NCBI GenBank assembly: GCA_947493195.1
Contig: CANLQG010000008.1
Span: 62,001-126,000, forward strand
Length of the DNA stretch: 64,000 bases
Source of the DNA: an uncultured Sphingomonadaceae bacterium
GTDB lineage: Bacteria > Pseudomonadota > Alphaproteobacteria > Sphingomonadales > Sphingomonadaceae
Reading direction: 5' to 3'
The notes beneath the pieces were generated by a model. The model searched no databases. It had not been told where the DNA came from and worked only from the letters and a program-made list of their open reading frames with translations. A program made the translations under genes and the position numbers. Of this stretch, positions 31,976-42,562 are shown one piece after another; position 1 is the stretch's first letter; each line of letters opens with the position of its first letter.

Positions 31976-32828
31976 TCTTCGCAAACCCGTTATCGATGAC
32001 GCAGTGCTCAAAACCGTTGCGATAAGCACGGAAATGCAGGGTCTCGCCATCCTGCCAGATATGCGTATTGATCGTGTCGCCGGGATAGACGGGCGCGGTG
32101 AAACGCACGTTCATTTCGCGCAAGGCTGATGCAACGCCGCCGCAAGCCGCGTGGACAAGTGCCCGTCCGACAATGCCCATCGTGCCAAGCCCGTGCAGGA
32201 TAGGGCGATCAAAACCCACCGATGCCGCAGTCTCCGGATCGATATGCAAGGGGTTCCTGTCGCCTGACAGGCGATAAGTCGCCGCCTGCGCCAGGTTGGT
32301 GGGCAGGGAAATGGCGAGATCGGGATCGCGATCGGGGATTTGCGATCGCGGTTCCGCTGGCAGGCTGCGTTCGCCGCCAAATCCCCCGGCACCCTGGACG
32401 AACCAGAGTTCCGAGGTTTCAGCCACCAGCACGCCGCTCAGCGTGCGCACTTCCTTTCTTGCACGGATCAAGGCAGGCTTTCCCGGCCCCTTGTCAGCCA
32501 GGTCTGTTACCCTGGTGGTGCCGATCAGGGTTCCAGCAGGTTCGAGTGGGGTGTGAATCTTGAGCCGCTGTTCGCCATGAAGAATGGATAGCCAGTCCAG
32601 CCCGTTGCCCGGGTCCATCGCCCAGAAACCCGGCGTGCCCAGTACAAGTGCCATGGTCGGCAAGACCTGCAGGTCGCGTTCGAACACCAGGCTGGTCTCA
32701 TCGATCTCGGCGGAAAGCCCGGCGCCCACGCCCAGTGCATAAATGATCACGTCGCGCGGATCGTAATCGTCCTGCGTCTGCGGAATCGAATATGAAAGCA
32801 GCTTTTCGGTATCGAGCGGGGCGGTCAT
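31956..32828 (-). CDS. MaoC family enoyl-CoA hydratase (hydratase 2 type)
   Basis: A 290-residue double-hotdog protein like the hydratase-2 part of peroxisomal MFE-2. The signature Y-R-L-S-G-D190-R-N192-P-L-H195-I-D lies in the second hotdog, with Asp and His as catalytic pair, followed by L-H-G-L-G. It hydrates trans-2-enoyl-CoA to the (3R)-hydroxyacyl-CoA, fitting bulky side-chain beta-oxidation. The first hotdog is degenerate, as in the family. Translationally coupled to the upstream esterase (ATGA). Confidence 0.93.
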   Translation of the reverse strand: MTAPLDTEKLLSYSIPQTQDDYDPRDVIIYALGVGAGLSAEIDETSLVFERDLQVLPTMALVLGTPGFWAMDPGNGLDWLSILHGEQRLKIHTPLEPAGTLIGTTRVTDLADKGPGKPALIRARKEVRTLSGVLVAETSELWFVQGAGGFGGERSLPAEPRSQIPDRDPDLAISLPTNLAQAATYRLSGDRNPLHIDPETAASVGFDRPILHGLGTMGIVGRALVHAACGGVASALREMNVRFTAPVYPGDTINTHIWQDGETLHFRAYRNGFEHCVIDNGFAKITLSGA

Positions 32829-33883
32829 TCAATCAGGGCCTTTTTCAGTGCGTTCAGACTGTCACGGTGCGAGCGCAGGGTAACTTGCGCTTTGGCTGCC
32901 ATCTGAAAGCCGTGGAAGCAGCCGGGATAGACGATCATCTCTGTTGGTACGCCCGCGCGGAGTAGTCTTCCACAGTATTCCGCACACTCGTCTACAAACA
33001 GATCGAGCGCGCCAACAGCGATGAAGGTTGGCGGCAGGTCGGTAAGTTCGGTTGCCCTCAGCGCAGAGGCGTAGGGAGACGAATTGCCCTCACCGAGATA
33101 GGCTTTTCGGCAATAGGCGCTGGATTGCCGGGTCCAGACGAATTCTCCGGTGAACGGGTTGGCCAGCGCGCCTTCACGAATCCGGTCATCAAGGCGCGGC
33201 GCCTCCAGCAGCTGGAAAGCGAGCTGAATTTCTCCTTCGTCTCGCGTCATCAGGGCGAGGCAGGCCGCCATCGCTCCGCCAGCGCTTTGTCCGGCAACAG
33301 CAATGCGATCCTTGTCGATCCCCAGTGCATGCGCCTTTCCATGAAGCCAGCGCAGCGCATCTTGCGCATCCTCCATCGGGCCGGGGAAGGGGATTTCGGG
33401 TGCCAGCCGATAGTCGACAGACAGCACCAGGCAATCTAGCTCGGCTGCCCATTGCATCAGCTGCGCCTGATTCATCTCCGGCGCTCCCATCACATGGCCG
33501 CCGCCGTGAAATTGCAGGATTGCCGGTGCGCAAGGTTTCATCGTGGACGGGCATATCATCAGGCACCGGATCGTGCGGCCCTGTTCGCGCGACGGAACAG
33601 CCACTTCGCGCGTTTCTACCGGCAGGTCTGGCAAGACCTGTTCCGCCAGCATGCTGGTGAACATGCCACGTATCGCCGACAGGCTCTCGTCCGAAAACGT
33701 CATGGGAGGAAGATTGTCGGCAAGTGCGAGCAATTCCGGATCGACAAGATGGCGCGTGGAAATGGGGAATACCTCTGGTGTGCGATGCAGGGCTGATCTC
33801 TTCGGCGGGAGCGCAAAGCGGTTGCCCTTTCGCACGATAGGGACAAGCCAGCGCGCCCGATCTAGCCTGCCACCTCGCAGCAT
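32825..33883 (-). CDS. alpha/beta hydrolase, hormone-sensitive-lipase family
   Basis: A 352-residue esterase of the HSL group: H-G-G-G at 126-129 forms the oxyanion hole, G-Q-S200-A-G-G is the nucleophile elbow, and late D (A-L-D-L-F-V-D-E) and H (C-F-H-G-F) complete the triad. The first 40 residues are atypical and the ribosome site at 33883 is weak, so the true start may be later, just before L-V-D-P-E-L-L-A-L. It probably cleaves an ester or lactone of the pathway substrate. Operon with the MaoC hydratase. Confidence 0.87.
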   Translation of the reverse strand: MLRGGRLDRARWLVPIVRKGNRFALPPKRSALHRTPEVFPISTRHLVDPELLALADNLPPMTFSDESLSAIRGMFTSMLAEQVLPDLPVETREVAVPSREQGRTIRCLMICPSTMKPCAPAILQFHGGGHVMGAPEMNQAQLMQWAAELDCLVLSVDYRLAPEIPFPGPMEDAQDALRWLHGKAHALGIDKDRIAVAGQSAGGAMAACLALMTRDEGEIQLAFQLLEAPRLDDRIREGALANPFTGEFVWTRQSSAYCRKAYLGEGNSSPYASALRATELTDLPPTFIAVGALDLFVDECAEYCGRLLRAGVPTEMIVYPGCFHGFQMAAKAQVTLRSHRDSLNALKKALIE

Positions 33884-34090
33884 TGCCTGCGAATCTAGCT
33901 AAACGTCAGCGACTGTTTGGCGGTATCTGCGTGAGCGCTTTAGCCGGATAAAACGTCCTCTTTTTCCCGGCGGCGCCTTCTGCCTACTCTCATGTATTGG
34001 CCATTCGATTGCCGTGACAAAACCAAAGCGGGCGGTCATCGCAGGCGGTGGTCCGGCCGGCTTGGAGGCTTGCCTTGGCGATTGACGGCC

Positions 34091-34122
34091 AAAGAAAAGG
34101 CCGGGCATTGCTGCCCGGCCTT
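34091..34122 (-). terminator. intrinsic terminator of the TonB receptor gene
   Basis: On the minus strand, 32 bases after the receptor stop, an 11-base perfect stem AAGGCCGGGCA / TGCCCGGCCTT with a four-base loop (34097-34122) is followed by TTTTCTTT. This is a textbook rho-independent terminator. The plus strand lacks a T-run, so it works for the receptor gene only. The rest of the gap up to the esterase start at 33883 shows nothing else convincing. Confidence 0.85.
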
Positions 34123-34153
34123 CCTCGTTTCATTTGGCCAAATCGCTCGGCAA

Positions 34154-36697
34154 TTAGAAGCTATATCGGGCTTCGACACCCCAGGTCCGCGGCGGTCCGA
34201 TGTAAAGCGAATTGAACGGCTGGTTGGGAAGCAGGATGGAAACACCCGACTGATAGGTCGCATTAAAAACGTTCTTTACGTAGAAACCGAGGTCGAGACC
34301 GGTTCCACCAATTTCGTTCCAATCGATCCGCGCATTGGCGAGTTCATATCCTTCGAGCTGGAACCCCTGTTGGCCACCATAATCGTCGGTCACGTACAAG
34401 TCGCCATTCAGAACCACATCGCCGTCCAGCGGGCGAAATGGCAGAGTCCAGGAGAAACTGGCCGTTCCGGAAAACTCCGGCGTAAGGCGGTTCACGCTAT
34501 CTTCGGTGAATGATCCGAAGCCCGGCAGAACGCTGGTGTCGATAGGCAACAACTGAGCAACGTCGGTTTTGGTGTAGGCACCATTCAGCGAAAGCGTCAG
34601 ATTCCGGGTCGGCGAGATGCTGAAATCGGCTTCTACGCCATAAATGTTCAAATCTGCAGCATTTGCAATGAACGCCGCAGGTGATCTGTCAGGCGCAAAG
34701 TTCAGAGCGGGGATGCTGCTGTTCGAAATGAACTGGATGGCGTTGTCGTACCATGAATAGAAGAGCGCCACGTTGAACCGACCGCGTACATTCCCCGACT
34801 CGAACACCAGCTTTTCGCCAATCTCGATATCGGTCACGCGTTCCTGGTCAACCGTCTGAAATCCGCGAAGGTCGGCGCATTGGAAGCCACCGCAAGCTGT
34901 CGGATCGCCAGTTGCCTGCGGAGATTCGTAGGTCGGATAGTTCAGGATACTCGGCCGATAACCCCGCCGGCTGGTCACATAGACCAGGAGATCGGGATTG
35001 ACCTGATAATCAAGGCCGATTGTCCAGGCCAGCGCGGAGTCCTTTGTACTGCCGATACTCTTTGCATCGACATTCGCCGTTGGGAGCATGTTGGAAGCTT
35101 CGACGTCGGCGAGACATCCATCGTAATCTAGAGGGCCGGCGGGGCTGGCTGGTAGATAACAGAATTCCTGTTTGTCCCACCCGTAACGTGCGCCCAGCGT
35201 GAAGGTAAGCGCCTCGGTCAAATCGATACTCGCCTGACCGAATACGGAAACATTCCGGTTTTTGACGTGCTCGGTGGTGTAGTTATTCAAGCCGAATGGC
35301 GAGAACTGGGTAAACGCACTGCCAGACTCACCTGAAGGGCCGTCTTCGCTGTAATAAAGCCCGACAATGGCGTTGAGGCCATCCGATTCCCAGAGCATCT
35401 GGGTTTCGATGTCGAGATAGTCGCGCCGGTACTGCTGCGCGGCATAATAGACGATCAGCGGCTGGGTAATCAGGTCATTCGGAGAAGGCCGGGGGTCCAG
35501 ATCGATACCGCCGTTGTCCAACAGCGGAAGTCCCGACGTGTTGATCAGCTGTTCGTTGGTCGTATCCCTGTAACCGAAGATATTCCGGAAGGTGAGATTG
35601 TCGGTCAACTCGTATTCGAACCTGTTGACCACTCCGATTGTCTCACGATATGCGCGACCGCCATTGATGCCTCCATCGAAGGCTCCGCGGGGGTTTGCTT
35701 CGGAAACGCCTTGTGCCGTCACGCCGTTGGCGAGGAACTGGTTGAAACCAGCCGGACCGCCGAAAAGCGGCGTGAAATTCGCTACAGCTGCAGGGCTGAA
35801 ACCGAGAATGGCAAAGCCGGGTCCCTGGCGGAATGCATAAAGGGAAGATGCAAGTTCATCTGCTTCGAAATATTCGAAGACTGTCGTGTTGGTCAGGCGG
35901 CTGCCCGGAGTGAGTGACAGCGTGACGCGGGCGGAGTTCTGGTCGATATCGTCAAAGCCAGGATATTCAGCCCGGACTCCATCAACATTTGCGAACCCTG
36001 GATAAGCGCTTGCGTCGGCAAGCAGATTATCAATTGCCGGCGTGCGCGGGTCCTGCCGACGAATCTGCCCTGCAACTCGCAACGCGACGGTATCCTCGAC
36101 CAGAGGGATGTTCAGCGCGCCTTCGAGGGCGAAATAGTCGTAACGGCCATACGTGGCCTGTACATATCCTTCGAAATAATCGACTGCGGGCGCCGTGTTG
36201 ATAAGGATGGCGCCGCCGAGCGTCGTCTTGCCAAAAAGTGTTCCCTGCGGCCCCTTGAGGACCTGGATATCGGAGAGGTCGAAAGTGGGAATGCTGGAAC
36301 CCAGGCTGGGGATGGCGACATTGTTGACATAGGTTACAACGCCGGGTGTCGCCAACCCAACGGGCAGCTGACCCAATCCGCGCAAGCTGACGTTGATCGT
36401 GTTCTTGCCGCCCTCGGAATTGAAGTTCAGGCCGGGCGCAATAACGCGAACGTCTGACAGCTCCTGCACTGTGCTGCGATCGAGCGCCTCAGACGAGAAG
36501 GCAGCTACCGACAAAGGGACGTCTTGCAGGTCTTCATCCGTTCGACGGGCGGTGACGACAATAGTATTGTCACTTTGCTGTGATTGCGCCTGCACATCCG
36601 ATTCGGCGCCCTCTTGCTGGGCGTAAGCGGGGCTGGCTGTCATTGCCAAAAGCGCAGCCGAAGCAGAAAGCCCGGCCTTAAACCGAAGTAAGTTCAT
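34154..36697 (-). CDS. TonB-dependent receptor
   Basis: An 847-residue outer-membrane receptor. The signal peptide (M-N-L-L-R-F-K then a hydrophobic stretch) is probably cut after A-Y-A near residue 26. A TonB-box-like and plug start T-I-V-V-T-A-R-R is near 45, the plug contains V-L-K-G-P-Q-G-T-L-F-G, and the barrel ends in the canonical aromatic residue (A-R-Y-S-F). It imports a scarce or bulky nutrient using TonB-ExbBD energy; in sphingomonads many such receptors sit in degradation clusters and take up hydrophobic substrates. Single gene with its own terminator. ATG 36697 is chosen over the TTG at 36715 because it begins the signal peptide. Confidence 0.95.
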   Translation of the reverse strand: MNLLRFKAGLSASAALLAMTASPAYAQQEGAESDVQAQSQQSDNTIVVTARRTDEDLQDVPLSVAAFSSEALDRSTVQELSDVRVIAPGLNFNSEGGKNTINVSLRGLGQLPVGLATPGVVTYVNNVAIPSLGSSIPTFDLSDIQVLKGPQGTLFGKTTLGGAILINTAPAVDYFEGYVQATYGRYDYFALEGALNIPLVEDTVALRVAGQIRRQDPRTPAIDNLLADASAYPGFANVDGVRAEYPGFDDIDQNSARVTLSLTPGSRLTNTTVFEYFEADELASSLYAFRQGPGFAILGFSPAAVANFTPLFGGPAGFNQFLANGVTAQGVSEANPRGAFDGGINGGRAYRETIGVVNRFEYELTDNLTFRNIFGYRDTTNEQLINTSGLPLLDNGGIDLDPRPSPNDLITQPLIVYYAAQQYRRDYLDIETQMLWESDGLNAIVGLYYSEDGPSGESGSAFTQFSPFGLNNYTTEHVKNRNVSVFGQASIDLTEALTFTLGARYGWDKQEFCYLPASPAGPLDYDGCLADVEASNMLPTANVDAKSIGSTKDSALAWTIGLDYQVNPDLLVYVTSRRGYRPSILNYPTYESPQATGDPTACGGFQCADLRGFQTVDQERVTDIEIGEKLVFESGNVRGRFNVALFYSWYDNAIQFISNSSIPALNFAPDRSPAAFIANAADLNIYGVEADFSISPTRNLTLSLNGAYTKTDVAQLLPIDTSVLPGFGSFTEDSVNRLTPEFSGTASFSWTLPFRPLDGDVVLNGDLYVTDDYGGQQGFQLEGYELANARIDWNEIGGTGLDLGFYVKNVFNATYQSGVSILLPNQPFNSLYIGPPRTWGVEARYSF

Positions 36698-36928
36698 ATC
36701 CTCATACCTTCCCAATTTAGACCACTAGTATGGCCTGATCCTGTCCCGCCGGAATTACCCGGTCCGTGAAATGTAAGTGATCGCTTTGTCAGATGCCTGT
36801 TCCTATCGGAAGGTAGGGGGTGCGACAGGGTCTCAACTTAGGGTTCCCATCTGTAGCAATTTAGTCACAGAATGATTTTGGGCGTAGAAAAGGTTGCTCC
36901 TGCCACCCACAATTTCTTGAGAAAGTGA

Positions 36929-38026
36929 ATGAAAATCATGTCGCATGGACCGCTCACCGGTATCCGCTTAGTGGAAATGGACGCAATCGGGCCAGTGCCC
37001 TTGTGCGGAATGATACTGTCAGGTCTGGGGGCAGAGATTGTTCGCATCACACGTCCGGGCGGGCATTCGGCATGGGGCGATATCGGCGATGCTGTTGTGC
37101 TGCGCGGCCGGACACAGGTGGAAATCGATCTCAAGTCGGATAGTGGCAAGCAATCGGTGCTTGATCTGGTGGAGCTTTCCGATGGCCTTATAGAAGGCGC
37201 GCGTCCCGGGGTAATGGAAAGGCTGGGGCTGGGACCGGATCAATGCCTGGCCCGCAATCCCGCGTTTGTCTTTGGCCGGATGACCGGATGGGGGCAGGAA
37301 GGCAGCCTCAGCAAGGCGGCGGGGCACGACATCAATTATATCGCCATGACAGGCGCCTTGCACGCCATCGGCAAGCAGGGCGAGCCGCCCACCGTTCCTC
37401 TGAATCTGGTGGGAGACTATGCCGGCGGCACCATGTTCCTGGCGCTGGGCTTGGTCTCGGCGATTCTTTCAGCGCGGGGCACCGGCAAGGGGCAGGTGGT
37501 CGATGCGGCCATGGTCGATGGCGTAGCGAACCTGCTTGGCCTTTATCATGCCTTCGTGGCCAATGGCATGTGGGAGGACCAGCCCGAATCGAACCTGCTC
37601 GACGGTGCGGCGCCGTTCTATCGCTGCTATATGTGCAGTTGTGGCGGATCGGTTGCGGTCGGCGCACTGGAGCCGCAATTCTTCGCCTTGCTGCTTGATG
37701 GGCTGGAAGTGCCGCAGGATCGCTATCGCCAGCACGACCGCGCCCAGTGGCCCGCCATGCAGGCGGAATTCGAGCAGATCTTCGCGTCGCAATCACGTGA
37801 TGAGTGGGAGAACCGATTCGCCGGGACCGACGCTTGCGTATCGCCGGTGCTGTCGCTGTCCGAGGCAACGCGCCACCCTGTGAATGACGAGCGCGGCGTG
37901 TTCCTGCAGCATAACGGCGTGATGCAGGCCGCGCCGGCTCCGCGCTTTTCGGTCACGCCGGGAGAGGTGAGCGAGGGCAAGGCCGCCACGGTGGACGATG
38001 TGCTGAAGGCCTGGGCTAGATCCTGA
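36929..38026 (+). CDS. CaiB/BaiF CoA-transferase family, alpha-methylacyl-CoA racemase-like
   Basis: A 365-residue family III CoA-transferase fold protein. The opening G-P-L-T-G-I-R-L-V-E-M and a short length resemble alpha-methylacyl-CoA racemase. The catalytic His and Asp candidates are A-G-H-D-I-N-Y-I-A-M-T-G and L-V-G-D-Y-A-G-G (about 131 and 156), as in mycobacterial MCR. Such racemases epimerise 2-methyl-branched acyl-CoA so that beta-oxidation can proceed, as in sterol and bile-acid side chains. ATG 36929 or 36938 are both possible. Its 3' end overlaps the convergent MDR gene by 11 bases. Confidence 0.88.
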   Translation: MKIMSHGPLTGIRLVEMDAIGPVPLCGMILSGLGAEIVRITRPGGHSAWGDIGDAVVLRGRTQVEIDLKSDSGKQSVLDLVELSDGLIEGARPGVMERLGLGPDQCLARNPAFVFGRMTGWGQEGSLSKAAGHDINYIAMTGALHAIGKQGEPPTVPLNLVGDYAGGTMFLALGLVSAILSARGTGKGQVVDAAMVDGVANLLGLYHAFVANGMWEDQPESNLLDGAAPFYRCYMCSCGGSVAVGALEPQFFALLLDGLEVPQDRYRQHDRAQWPAMQAEFEQIFASQSRDEWENRFAGTDACVSPVLSLSEATRHPVNDERGVFLQHNGVMQAAPAPRFSVTPGEVSEGKAATVDDVLKAWARS

Positions 38027-39032
38027 TCACCCGCTTGCCGGTATTTTCGCCGCGATAGAGTCCGGCGAGCGCATCCGGGCAGGCGTCCAGCCCGTTCAGG
38101 ACTTCTTCGGAATAGCGAAGCTTGCCGTCGCGCACCCACTGCGCCAGCTTTTCGACCGCTTCTTCCCACCTGTCCATGTGGTCGAAGACGACAAAGCCCT
38201 GCATGCGCGCGCGTTTCACCAGCAGATGGCGTTCCACCCGGGGGCCGGTTGGCCAGGGGGACCAGCGGTCGATGGCCGCCGTGCCGCAGTTCACAACTCT
38301 GGCCCTCGGTGCCAGATGGGGCAGCACCGCATCGCTGACGGGGCCGGACGTATTGTCGAAATAGATATCCACGCCATCGGGACAGGCTTGGGCAATCGCC
38401 GCGTCCAGCGTTCCGGCCTTGTAATCAATGGCCGCATCGTAGCCGAATTCCTCCAGGCATTGCTGAACCTTGTTGGTACCTCCGGCAATGCCCACCGTGC
38501 GGCAACCCAGCAAACGGCCGATCTGCCCCACGGCAGAACCGACAGAGCCAGCCGCCGTTGAGACGACCAGCGTATCGCCGGGTTTCGGCTCTCCAACCAG
38601 CGTGAGGGCAAGCAAAGCGGTCACACCGTTGATTCCCAGGACACCCAGCGCCAAAGAGGCGGGCAGGTCGGTCTGCAATACCGGGCGCACAATCGCCTCT
38701 GGCTTTACCGTTGCGAATTGCTGCCAGCCGAACCAGCCCAGCACGATCTGGCCCGCGTGCCAGTCCGGGCTGCTGCTTTCGACAATTTTGCCAACCGCGA
38801 GCGAGCGCATCACGCCGCCTATGGGAACCGGGTCTGAATAATTTCCGCTGTCGGCTATCCAGCCGCGCATGGCCGGATCGACCGACAGGAACTGATTGGC
38901 CACGCGAACCTCGCCATCTTGCAACCGAGGCAGGGCGGCCTCCTCGATCGCGAAATCGTTTGCTTGCGCAATGCCCACGGGGCGCGAGACAAGGATGACC
39001 CTTTTATTCAGGGCGGGCTTTGGCTGTGTCAT
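38016..39032 (-). CDS. NADP-dependent MDR oxidoreductase (CurA/prostaglandin reductase-like)
   Basis: A 338-residue zinc-free medium-chain reductase. The opener N-K-R-V-I-L-V-S-R-P and L-S-V-D-P-A-M-R-G-W are signatures of the leukotriene-B4-dehydrogenase/CurA group, and the Rossmann loop is S-T-A-A-G-S-V-G-S-A-V-G. Zinc-binding Cys residues are absent. Members reduce the C=C bond of enones or enoyl esters. The gene is divergent from the thiolase operon and convergent with the racemase-like gene. Confidence 0.92.
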   Translation of the reverse strand: MTQPKPALNKRVILVSRPVGIAQANDFAIEEAALPRLQDGEVRVANQFLSVDPAMRGWIADSGNYSDPVPIGGVMRSLAVGKIVESSSPDWHAGQIVLGWFGWQQFATVKPEAIVRPVLQTDLPASLALGVLGINGVTALLALTLVGEPKPGDTLVVSTAAGSVGSAVGQIGRLLGCRTVGIAGGTNKVQQCLEEFGYDAAIDYKAGTLDAAIAQACPDGVDIYFDNTSGPVSDAVLPHLAPRARVVNCGTAAIDRWSPWPTGPRVERHLLVKRARMQGFVVFDHMDRWEEAVEKLAQWVRDGKLRYSEEVLNGLDACPDALAGLYRGENTGKRVIRI

Positions 39033-39168
39033 GGCTTGCCAAAAGACAGGGTCCTGACGGCGGACCTCCTATCGCAGGGTAGGTGTTGAGGGCGCCATTC
39101 GTCTGGATGGCAAATTCAAAAGGGCGGACATCGGTCCGTTCAGCGTCGACCTTGGGAGAATCACTCCA

Positions 39169-40374
39169 ATGCGTGAAGTGTTTATCTACGACCATGTCCG
39201 GACGCCGCGTGGCCGCGGGCGGCCTGATGGTTCCTTGCATGAAGTTACCGCAATTGAGCTTGTTACCCAGCTGCTTGAAGCGATCCGTGATCGCAACGGC
39301 CTGGACACGGCGCTGCTGGATGACGTGGTAATCGGCTGCGCGCAGCCTGTTGGCGAACAGGGCGGCGTATTGGCGCGCGGCGCGGTGATCAACGCCAAGT
39401 ATGCCCAGACTGTGGCGGCCCAGCAATTGCATCGCTTCTGTGCGTCGGGCCTGGAAGCGGTCAACAACGTGGCCGCGCAGATCGGCACCGGGATGGCCAG
39501 CGCCGGCATCGGCGGCGGCGTGGAAAGCATGAGCCGGGTGCTGATGGGCTATGACAGCGGGGCCTGGGTGGCAGACCCGGCCGTGGCGTTGGAAAACTAC
39601 TACACCCCGCAGGGCATCGGTGCCGATATCATTGCCACGCTGGAAGGTTATTCGCGCGAGGATGTTGATCGCTATGCGGTGGAAAGCCAGCGCCGTGCGG
39701 CGGCATCATGGGATGCAGGCGCTTTCGAACGTTCCATCGTTCCTGTGAAGGACGTAATGGGCGAGGTTATCCTGGATCACGACGAATATCGTCGTCCGGC
39801 GACGACGCTCGAATCGCTTTCCGGTCTGCGCGCGGCCTTTCCCGGCTTTGCCGACATGGGTTTCTCGCGCGTGGTGAAGGAACGCTATCCGCAGATCGAA
39901 GAGATCAACCACGTCCATACCGGCGGCAATTCCAGCGGGATTGTGGATGGATCGGGCATTGTGATGCTGGGCGATGCCGAGTTCGGCAAGGCAGCCGGAC
40001 TCAAACCGCGCGCGCGCATCAAAGGCTGGGCTTCGATCGGATCGGAGCCCACGATCATGCTGACCGCGCCTGCCGCGGTGGCGCGCAAGGCGTTGAAGAA
40101 TGTCGGCATGTCGAAGGACGATATCGACCTTTACGAACTGAACGAGGCCTTTGCCAGCGTGGTGCTGCGGTTCATGGATCACATGGACGTAAGCCATGAC
40201 AAGACCAATGTGGCCGGCGGCGCGATTGCGCTGGGGCATCCGCTGGGGGCAACGGGCGCCATGATCCTGGGCACCGTGCTGGACGAGCTGGAACGCCGCG
40301 ATCTCAACACCGCCATGACCTTGCTGTGTGCCGGTAACGGCCTCGGCACTGCCACCATCATCGAACGGGTCTGA
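39169..40374 (+). CDS. acetyl-CoA C-acyltransferase (thiolase, FadA type)
   Basis: A 401-residue thiolase. The acylated Cys is in [11 protein letters not shown] (about 90), the N-E-A-F-A block and [15 protein letters not shown] supply the His, and L-L-C-A-G-N-G-L-G has the second Cys. It cleaves 3-ketoacyl-CoA to acetyl-CoA (or propionyl-CoA) plus a shortened acyl-CoA. First gene of a three-gene beta-oxidation operon with the FadB-like protein four bases downstream. Confidence 0.95.
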   Translation: MREVFIYDHVRTPRGRGRPDGSLHEVTAIELVTQLLEAIRDRNGLDTALLDDVVIGCAQPVGEQGGVLARGAVINAKYAQTVAAQQLHRFCASGLEAVNNVAAQIGTGMASAGIGGGVESMSRVLMGYDSGAWVADPAVALENYYTPQGIGADIIATLEGYSREDVDRYAVESQRRAAASWDAGAFERSIVPVKDVMGEVILDHDEYRRPATTLESLSGLRAAFPGFADMGFSRVVKERYPQIEEINHVHTGGNSSGIVDGSGIVMLGDAEFGKAAGLKPRARIKGWASIGSEPTIMLTAPAAVARKALKNVGMSKDDIDLYELNEAFASVVLRFMDHMDVSHDKTNVAGGAIALGHPLGATGAMILGTVLDELERRDLNTAMTLLCAGNGLGTATIIERV

Positions 40375-40378
40375 CCCG

Positions 40379-42556
40379 ATGAGCGAAAGCGCAAAGAGCG
40401 AAACAATGCGACACATCAAGCTGGAAAAGGACGCCGATGGCGTCGCCATTCTCACCCTCGACAATGCCGATGAGAGCATGAATGTCGTTTCCGCAGAATG
40501 GCTGGACGACATGAATGCAGCCATTGCCGATTTGCGGGATGACGAATCCGTAAGCGGCGTGATCATCGTTTCGGGCAAGAAGGCCTTCATGGCCGGTGCC
40601 GATCTCAAGCTGATGGTCGAAGGTTACGAGAGCATGTCGCGCCAGGATGCCTATGGTTTCAGCCAGAAGGCCACGGCCATGCACCGTGCGCTGGAAACCA
40701 TGGGCAAGCCGGTGGCTTGCGCAATGAACGGGCTGGCGCTGGGCGGCGGTTTCGAGCTGGCGCTGGCTTGCCATTACCGCGTTCTGGCAGACGATCCGCG
40801 CGCAGTCGTGGGCTTGCCGGAAGTCAATCTTGGCCTGCTGCCGGGATCCGGCGGAACGCAGCGCCTGCCGCGTCTGATCGGGCGCAAGAAAGGCCTCGAC
40901 CTGCTGTTGTCCGGCCGCTCCGTTGCGCCGAAGGATGCGCTGGAACTTGGCATTGTAGACGAGATCGCCGCAGTCGATCAGCTGGTGGAACGGGCGCGCC
41001 AATGGCTGGCGACCAATCCGGCGGCGGAGCGTATCTGGGACGTGAAAGGCTATGCCATTCCCGAAATGCGCGGCATGATCGTGCCAGAAATCGCGATGGA
41101 TTATTCGATCCACGTGGCCAAGGTGGCGGGTAAGCACGGATACAATTATCCTGCCCCGGCGGCGATCCTTTCCTGCGTGTTCGAAGGCCTGCAACTGCCG
41201 ATGGACAAGGCGCTTTCGGTGGAGAGCAAGTACTTCGCCAAGCTGCTGACCGATCCGGTGGCGCGCAATATCATCCGCACCACATTCATTTCAAAGCAGG
41301 CGGCGGAGAAGGGCGCGCGCCGTCCTGCCGGTGTCGCCAAGTCCGAAGTGAAGAAGCTGGGCGTGCTGGGCGCAGGCATGATGGGTGCAGGCATTGCGCT
41401 GGTCGCTGCCAAGGCCGGTATCGACGTGGTGCTGATAGACCGCGACACGGCCACGGCAGGAAAAGGCAAGGGCTACAGCGAAAAGGTGTTCGGCAAAGAG
41501 GTACAGCGCGGCAAGATGACGCAGGACAAGGCCGATGCCACGCTTGCCCGCATCACCCCAACCGACGATTTCGCGCTGCTGGACGGATGCGACCTGGTGG
41601 TGGAAGCCGTGTTCGAGGACATGGGTATCAAGGCCGAAACCACGCAGAAGGCAGAAGCCGTGCTGCCCGAAAGCGCCACTTTCGCCACCAACACATCCAC
41701 CCTGCCGATTTCGGAACTGGCCAAGGCATCCAAACGGCCCGAACAATATATCGGTCTGCACTTCTTCTCACCGGTGGACCGGATGGGACTGGTGGAAGTC
41801 ATCATGGGTGCGCAGACCTCTGACAAGACGCTGGCCAAGTCGCTCGATTTCATCGCCCAGATCCGCAAGACGCCGATTGTGGTGAACGATGCGCAAGGCT
41901 TCTACACCAGCCGCGTGTTCCGCATGTTCATCTTTGAAGGCGCGGCCATGCTGGAAGATGGCGTGGAACCGGCACGCATCGAGAATGCAGCCAAGGCCGC
42001 CGGCTTCCCGATCGGTCCGCTGGCCCTGCTGGATGAGGTGACCATCGATCTGCCGGCAAAGATCCTGAAGGATGCCGAAGGCAAGCAAGGTAATCTTTAC
42101 ACCATCGAGCGCGGCGGCAAGGTGCTGGACCGCATGCTGGAGCTTGGCCGCGGTAGCCGAAAGGCAGGCGGTGGCTTCTACGAATACGCAGAAGACGGCA
42201 GCAAGCGGTTGTGGACGGGTCTGGCGGAAGAATTTCCGACCTCGGAAGAGCAACCCGATCAGGACGAGCTGAAGAAGCGTTTCCTCTATGCGCAGGCGAA
42301 CGAAACCGCCCAGTGCCTGGAAGAAGGGGTGCTGGAAACCGCGCAGGATGCCGATCTTGGTGCCATTCTGGGCTGGGGTTTCCCCGTCTGGACCGGCGGC
42401 ACCTTGAGCTACATCGATACAGTGGGTATCGCGGAATTCGTGAGCGAGGCAAGCAGGCTTGCCGAAAGCTATGGCTCGCGCTTTGCCCCTTCGTCCTGGT
42501 TGCAGCAACGCGCAGCTGCCGAGACAACGTTCTATCCCCCGATCAAGGCAGGCTGA
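40379..42556 (+). CDS. bifunctional enoyl-CoA hydratase / 3-hydroxyacyl-CoA dehydrogenase (FadB-like)
   Basis: A 725-residue multifunctional beta-oxidation enzyme. The N-terminal crotonase domain (about 10-200) has A-F-M-A-G-A-D-L and [17 protein letters not shown], with both Glu positions present. The dehydrogenase begins near 320 with L-G-A-G-M-M-G-A-G, and H-F-F-S-P-V-D-R-M carries the catalytic His. ATG 40379 gives co-translation with the thiolase; ATG 40406 is an alternative. It hydrates enoyl-CoA and oxidises the (3S)-hydroxyacyl-CoA with NAD. Confidence 0.95.
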   Translation: MSESAKSETMRHIKLEKDADGVAILTLDNADESMNVVSAEWLDDMNAAIADLRDDESVSGVIIVSGKKAFMAGADLKLMVEGYESMSRQDAYGFSQKATAMHRALETMGKPVACAMNGLALGGGFELALACHYRVLADDPRAVVGLPEVNLGLLPGSGGTQRLPRLIGRKKGLDLLLSGRSVAPKDALELGIVDEIAAVDQLVERARQWLATNPAAERIWDVKGYAIPEMRGMIVPEIAMDYSIHVAKVAGKHGYNYPAPAAILSCVFEGLQLPMDKALSVESKYFAKLLTDPVARNIIRTTFISKQAAEKGARRPAGVAKSEVKKLGVLGAGMMGAGIALVAAKAGIDVVLIDRDTATAGKGKGYSEKVFGKEVQRGKMTQDKADATLARITPTDDFALLDGCDLVVEAVFEDMGIKAETTQKAEAVLPESATFATNTSTLPISELAKASKRPEQYIGLHFFSPVDRMGLVEVIMGAQTSDKTLAKSLDFIAQIRKTPIVVNDAQGFYTSRVFRMFIFEGAAMLEDGVEPARIENAAKAAGFPIGPLALLDEVTIDLPAKILKDAEGKQGNLYTIERGGKVLDRMLELGRGSRKAGGGFYEYAEDGSKRLWTGLAEEFPTSEEQPDQDELKKRFLYAQANETAQCLEEGVLETAQDADLGAILGWGFPVWTGGTLSYIDTVGIAEFVSEASRLAESYGSRFAPSSWLQQRAAAETTFYPPIKAG

Positions 42557-42562
42557 GTGGCT

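Noticed and set aside
40328..40378. Upstream extension of the FadB-like gene into the thiolase
   Set aside because: The in-frame extension reads through the end of the thiolase gene; ATG 40379 after the thiolase stop is the natural start.
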